NCBI GenBank assembly: GCA_011525685.1
Contig: WYBW01000080.1
Span: 38,319 to 102,318, forward strand
Source of the DNA: Verrucomicrobiia bacterium
GTDB lineage: Bacteria; Verrucomicrobiota; Verrucomicrobiia; Limisphaerales; JADLHS01
Direction of reading: 5' to 3'
DNA: 64,000 bases
Made by a program: the position numbers and the translations under genes
Part shown: positions 63,197 through 64,000 of the stretch, piece by piece
Numbering within the stretch: the first letter of the stretch is position 1
How the letters are laid out: every line of letters begins with the position of its first letter
The notes under the pieces: model-generated
What the model saw: the letters and a program-made list of their open reading frames with translations, nothing else
What the model was told of the DNA's origin: nothing
The model's database searches: none

Positions 63197-63715
63197 TTAA
63201 GTTGCGGCGGTTGCGGTTTGTGCTGCACGCGCTTTCGGTGGCCTTGTGGGATGAAGCACCAGATAGTCACCGGCGGGGAAACGCAGTTCCTTCTCCAGCA
63301 AGGCTGACCGGGGCAGCGCCCGCTCCAACTCCCGCCAAAAGTTTGGGCCATGTCGCGGCACGCGCAGATGCACCAATTCGTGCAGTACCACATAATCCAC
63401 GAGCGGCACGGACAGTTGCAGCAGCCGGCAGTTGAAGTAAAGCACGCCGTTCCGCCCGCACGATCCCCAGCTGAAGCCCAGTTCGCGCGCCACGATGCGA
63501 GTCGGACTGACGCCCGTCCGCGGCGCAAGTTGAGCCACACGCTTGCGCGGCCACTCGCTCCCCTCCCGGACATACCATTGGCGGAAATGCTTGCGGGCAT
63601 CTGGCAGCGCATCGCGCCGCAGATGGAAGAAATCGCCCTCCAACCGCAGCGGCTGGTCCTGCCGGTCCACCAGCTTGAGCCGGTAGCGCCGCCCGAGATA
63701 ACCCGACCTTCGCAC
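63197..63715 (-). CDS. DUF45/YgjP-type metallopeptidase lacking its N-terminal half
   Basis: A 172-residue reading frame with the zinc-binding motif HELVHLRVPRHGPNFW (His-Glu...His) and the upstream GFSWGSCGRNGVLYFNCRL, both characteristic of COG1451/DUF45 peptidases. Normal members are about 230 residues, with a beta-hairpin domain of 70-80 residues before the YLGRRYRL segment. Here the frame opens at a GTG (63715) seven codons before that segment, and an in-frame TAG lies 14 codons upstream of it. The missing part coincides with the start of an insertion sequence, so this is likely a disrupted gene. Confidence 0.75.
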   Translation of the reverse strand: MRRSGYLGRRYRLKLVDRQDQPLRLEGDFFHLRRDALPDARKHFRQWYVREGSEWPRKRVAQLAPRTGVSPTRIVARELGFSWGSCGRNGVLYFNCRLLQLSVPLVDYVVLHELVHLRVPRHGPNFWRELERALPRSALLEKELRFPAGDYLVLHPTRPPKARAAQTATAAT

Positions 63716-63739
63716 GTTTTGGCAGTTTTCAGATTTTTT

Positions 63740-64000
63740 CGCGCGCTAGTGCTTGAATGATAGGAGGGCGTTTCCGCAAAACGCCTGTGGGCCGACCTAC
63801 CCCCTTGCTGGACGCACCCCCGCCCGTGGTAAACTCCCGGCATGTTTCTCAAACGGCGCACCCGCACCAAAGCCGGCAAGTCCCACACCTACTATTCGGT
63901 TTGCGAAAGCCTGCGCGTCAGTCGCGACCGCGTGGTCCAGCGTCAAGTGCTCCACCTGGGCGAACTCAACACCACGCAACGGGATTCCTGGCAGCACTCC
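63740..64000 (+). mobile_element. Left end of an IS1634-type insertion sequence (cut by the window)
   Basis: The transposase start lies at 63842, and the metallopeptidase coding sequence loses its homology just to the left of about 63716. The IS end should therefore lie between 63716 and 63842. A palindromic GGCGTTTCCGCAAAACGCC sits at 63767-63785. The exact terminal inverted repeat cannot be fixed without the other end. Confidence 0.5.
63842..64000 (+). CDS. IS1634-family transposase, N-terminal fragment
   Basis: From ATG 63842 the frame runs to the window end (53 codons). The product begins MFLKRRTRTKAGKSHTYYSV and continues CESLRVSRDRVVQRQVLHLG-E-L-N. This opening, with a basic start, K-S-H-T-Y-Y-S and a strand ending in the H-L-G-E-L-N motif, is that of IS1634-group IS4-superfamily transposases. 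The catalytic DDE residues lie beyond the window. Confidence 0.8.
   Translation, partial: MFLKRRTRTKAGKSHTYYSVCESLRVSRDRVVQRQVLHLGELNTTQRDSWQHS

Overview
The window comes from a GC-rich (about 60-65%) bacterial chromosome whose gene content points to the Verrucomicrobiota, probably a Pedosphaera/Limisphaera-like (subdivision 3) organism. The pointers are two DUF1080 proteins, a PSD1-type cytochrome/DUF1549/DUF1553 protein paired with a DUF1501 protein, Tat-exported Gfo/Idh/MocA oxidoreductases, an iduronate-sulfatase-like enzyme, rhamnosidases of two families, and several families of short palindromic repeats, some lying inside genes. The lineage is inferred from gene content only; no rRNA gene is present.

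Layout. 1-5.2 kb: a TPR lipoprotein cut by the window edge, a 33-residue basic ribosomal-type protein, hisG, a glycerophosphodiesterase, a DUF1080 protein and an isochorismatase-fold hydrolase. 5.3-13.8 kb: a large GH78 rhamnosidase, an arabinose/fucose isomerase-like protein, a low-GC membrane protein, a methyltransferase and an oxidoreductase, separated by REP-type repeats. 13.8-20.2 kb: a histidine kinase/response regulator pair divergent from a VTC-domain, DUF4956 and CotH-kinase operon. The shared intergenic region carries two pairs of 7-base repeats at 11-base spacing, which looks like an OmpR-family operator. 20.3-24.2 kb: a spermidine-synthase-like methyltransferase, a LOG-family protein, an unknown protein and pabB. 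24.4-29.9 kb: the PSD1/DUF1501 pair and a pabC-like aminotransferase. 30-36 kb: thioredoxin, a GspF-like protein, truB, ribF, a MoxR ATPase and an unknown secreted protein. 36-40 kb: an orphan receiver protein, tRNA-Pro(GGG), and dihydrolipoyl dehydrogenase with the 2-oxoacid dehydrogenase E2 subunit. 40.3-48.3 kb: a same-strand carbohydrate cluster (Tat oxidoreductase, nitronate monooxygenase-like protein, GH106-like rhamnosidase, barrel-type putative glycosidase). 48.3-59.5 kb: a YlbF-like protein, an SGNH/DUF1080 hydrolase, a DoxX-like protein, a frameshifted small gene, a KDG-type sugar kinase, anmK, a PL10-like lyase, a sulfatase and a lipoprotein. 59.8-63.1 kb: oxyR divergent from katG. 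63.2-64 kb: a metallopeptidase missing its N-terminal half next to the start of an IS1634-type transposase.

How it fits together. Much of the window is the export and breakdown apparatus of a free-living polysaccharide degrader: rhamnosidases, pectate-lyase-like and sulfatase enzymes, sugar isomerase, KDG kinase and oxidoreductases. Core metabolic genes are interleaved with it. The most unusual element is the two-component system/VTC/DUF4956/CotH block. Its CotH protein carries EF-hand calcium sites inside the kinase fold and has a mobile palindromic element fused in frame near its N-terminus.
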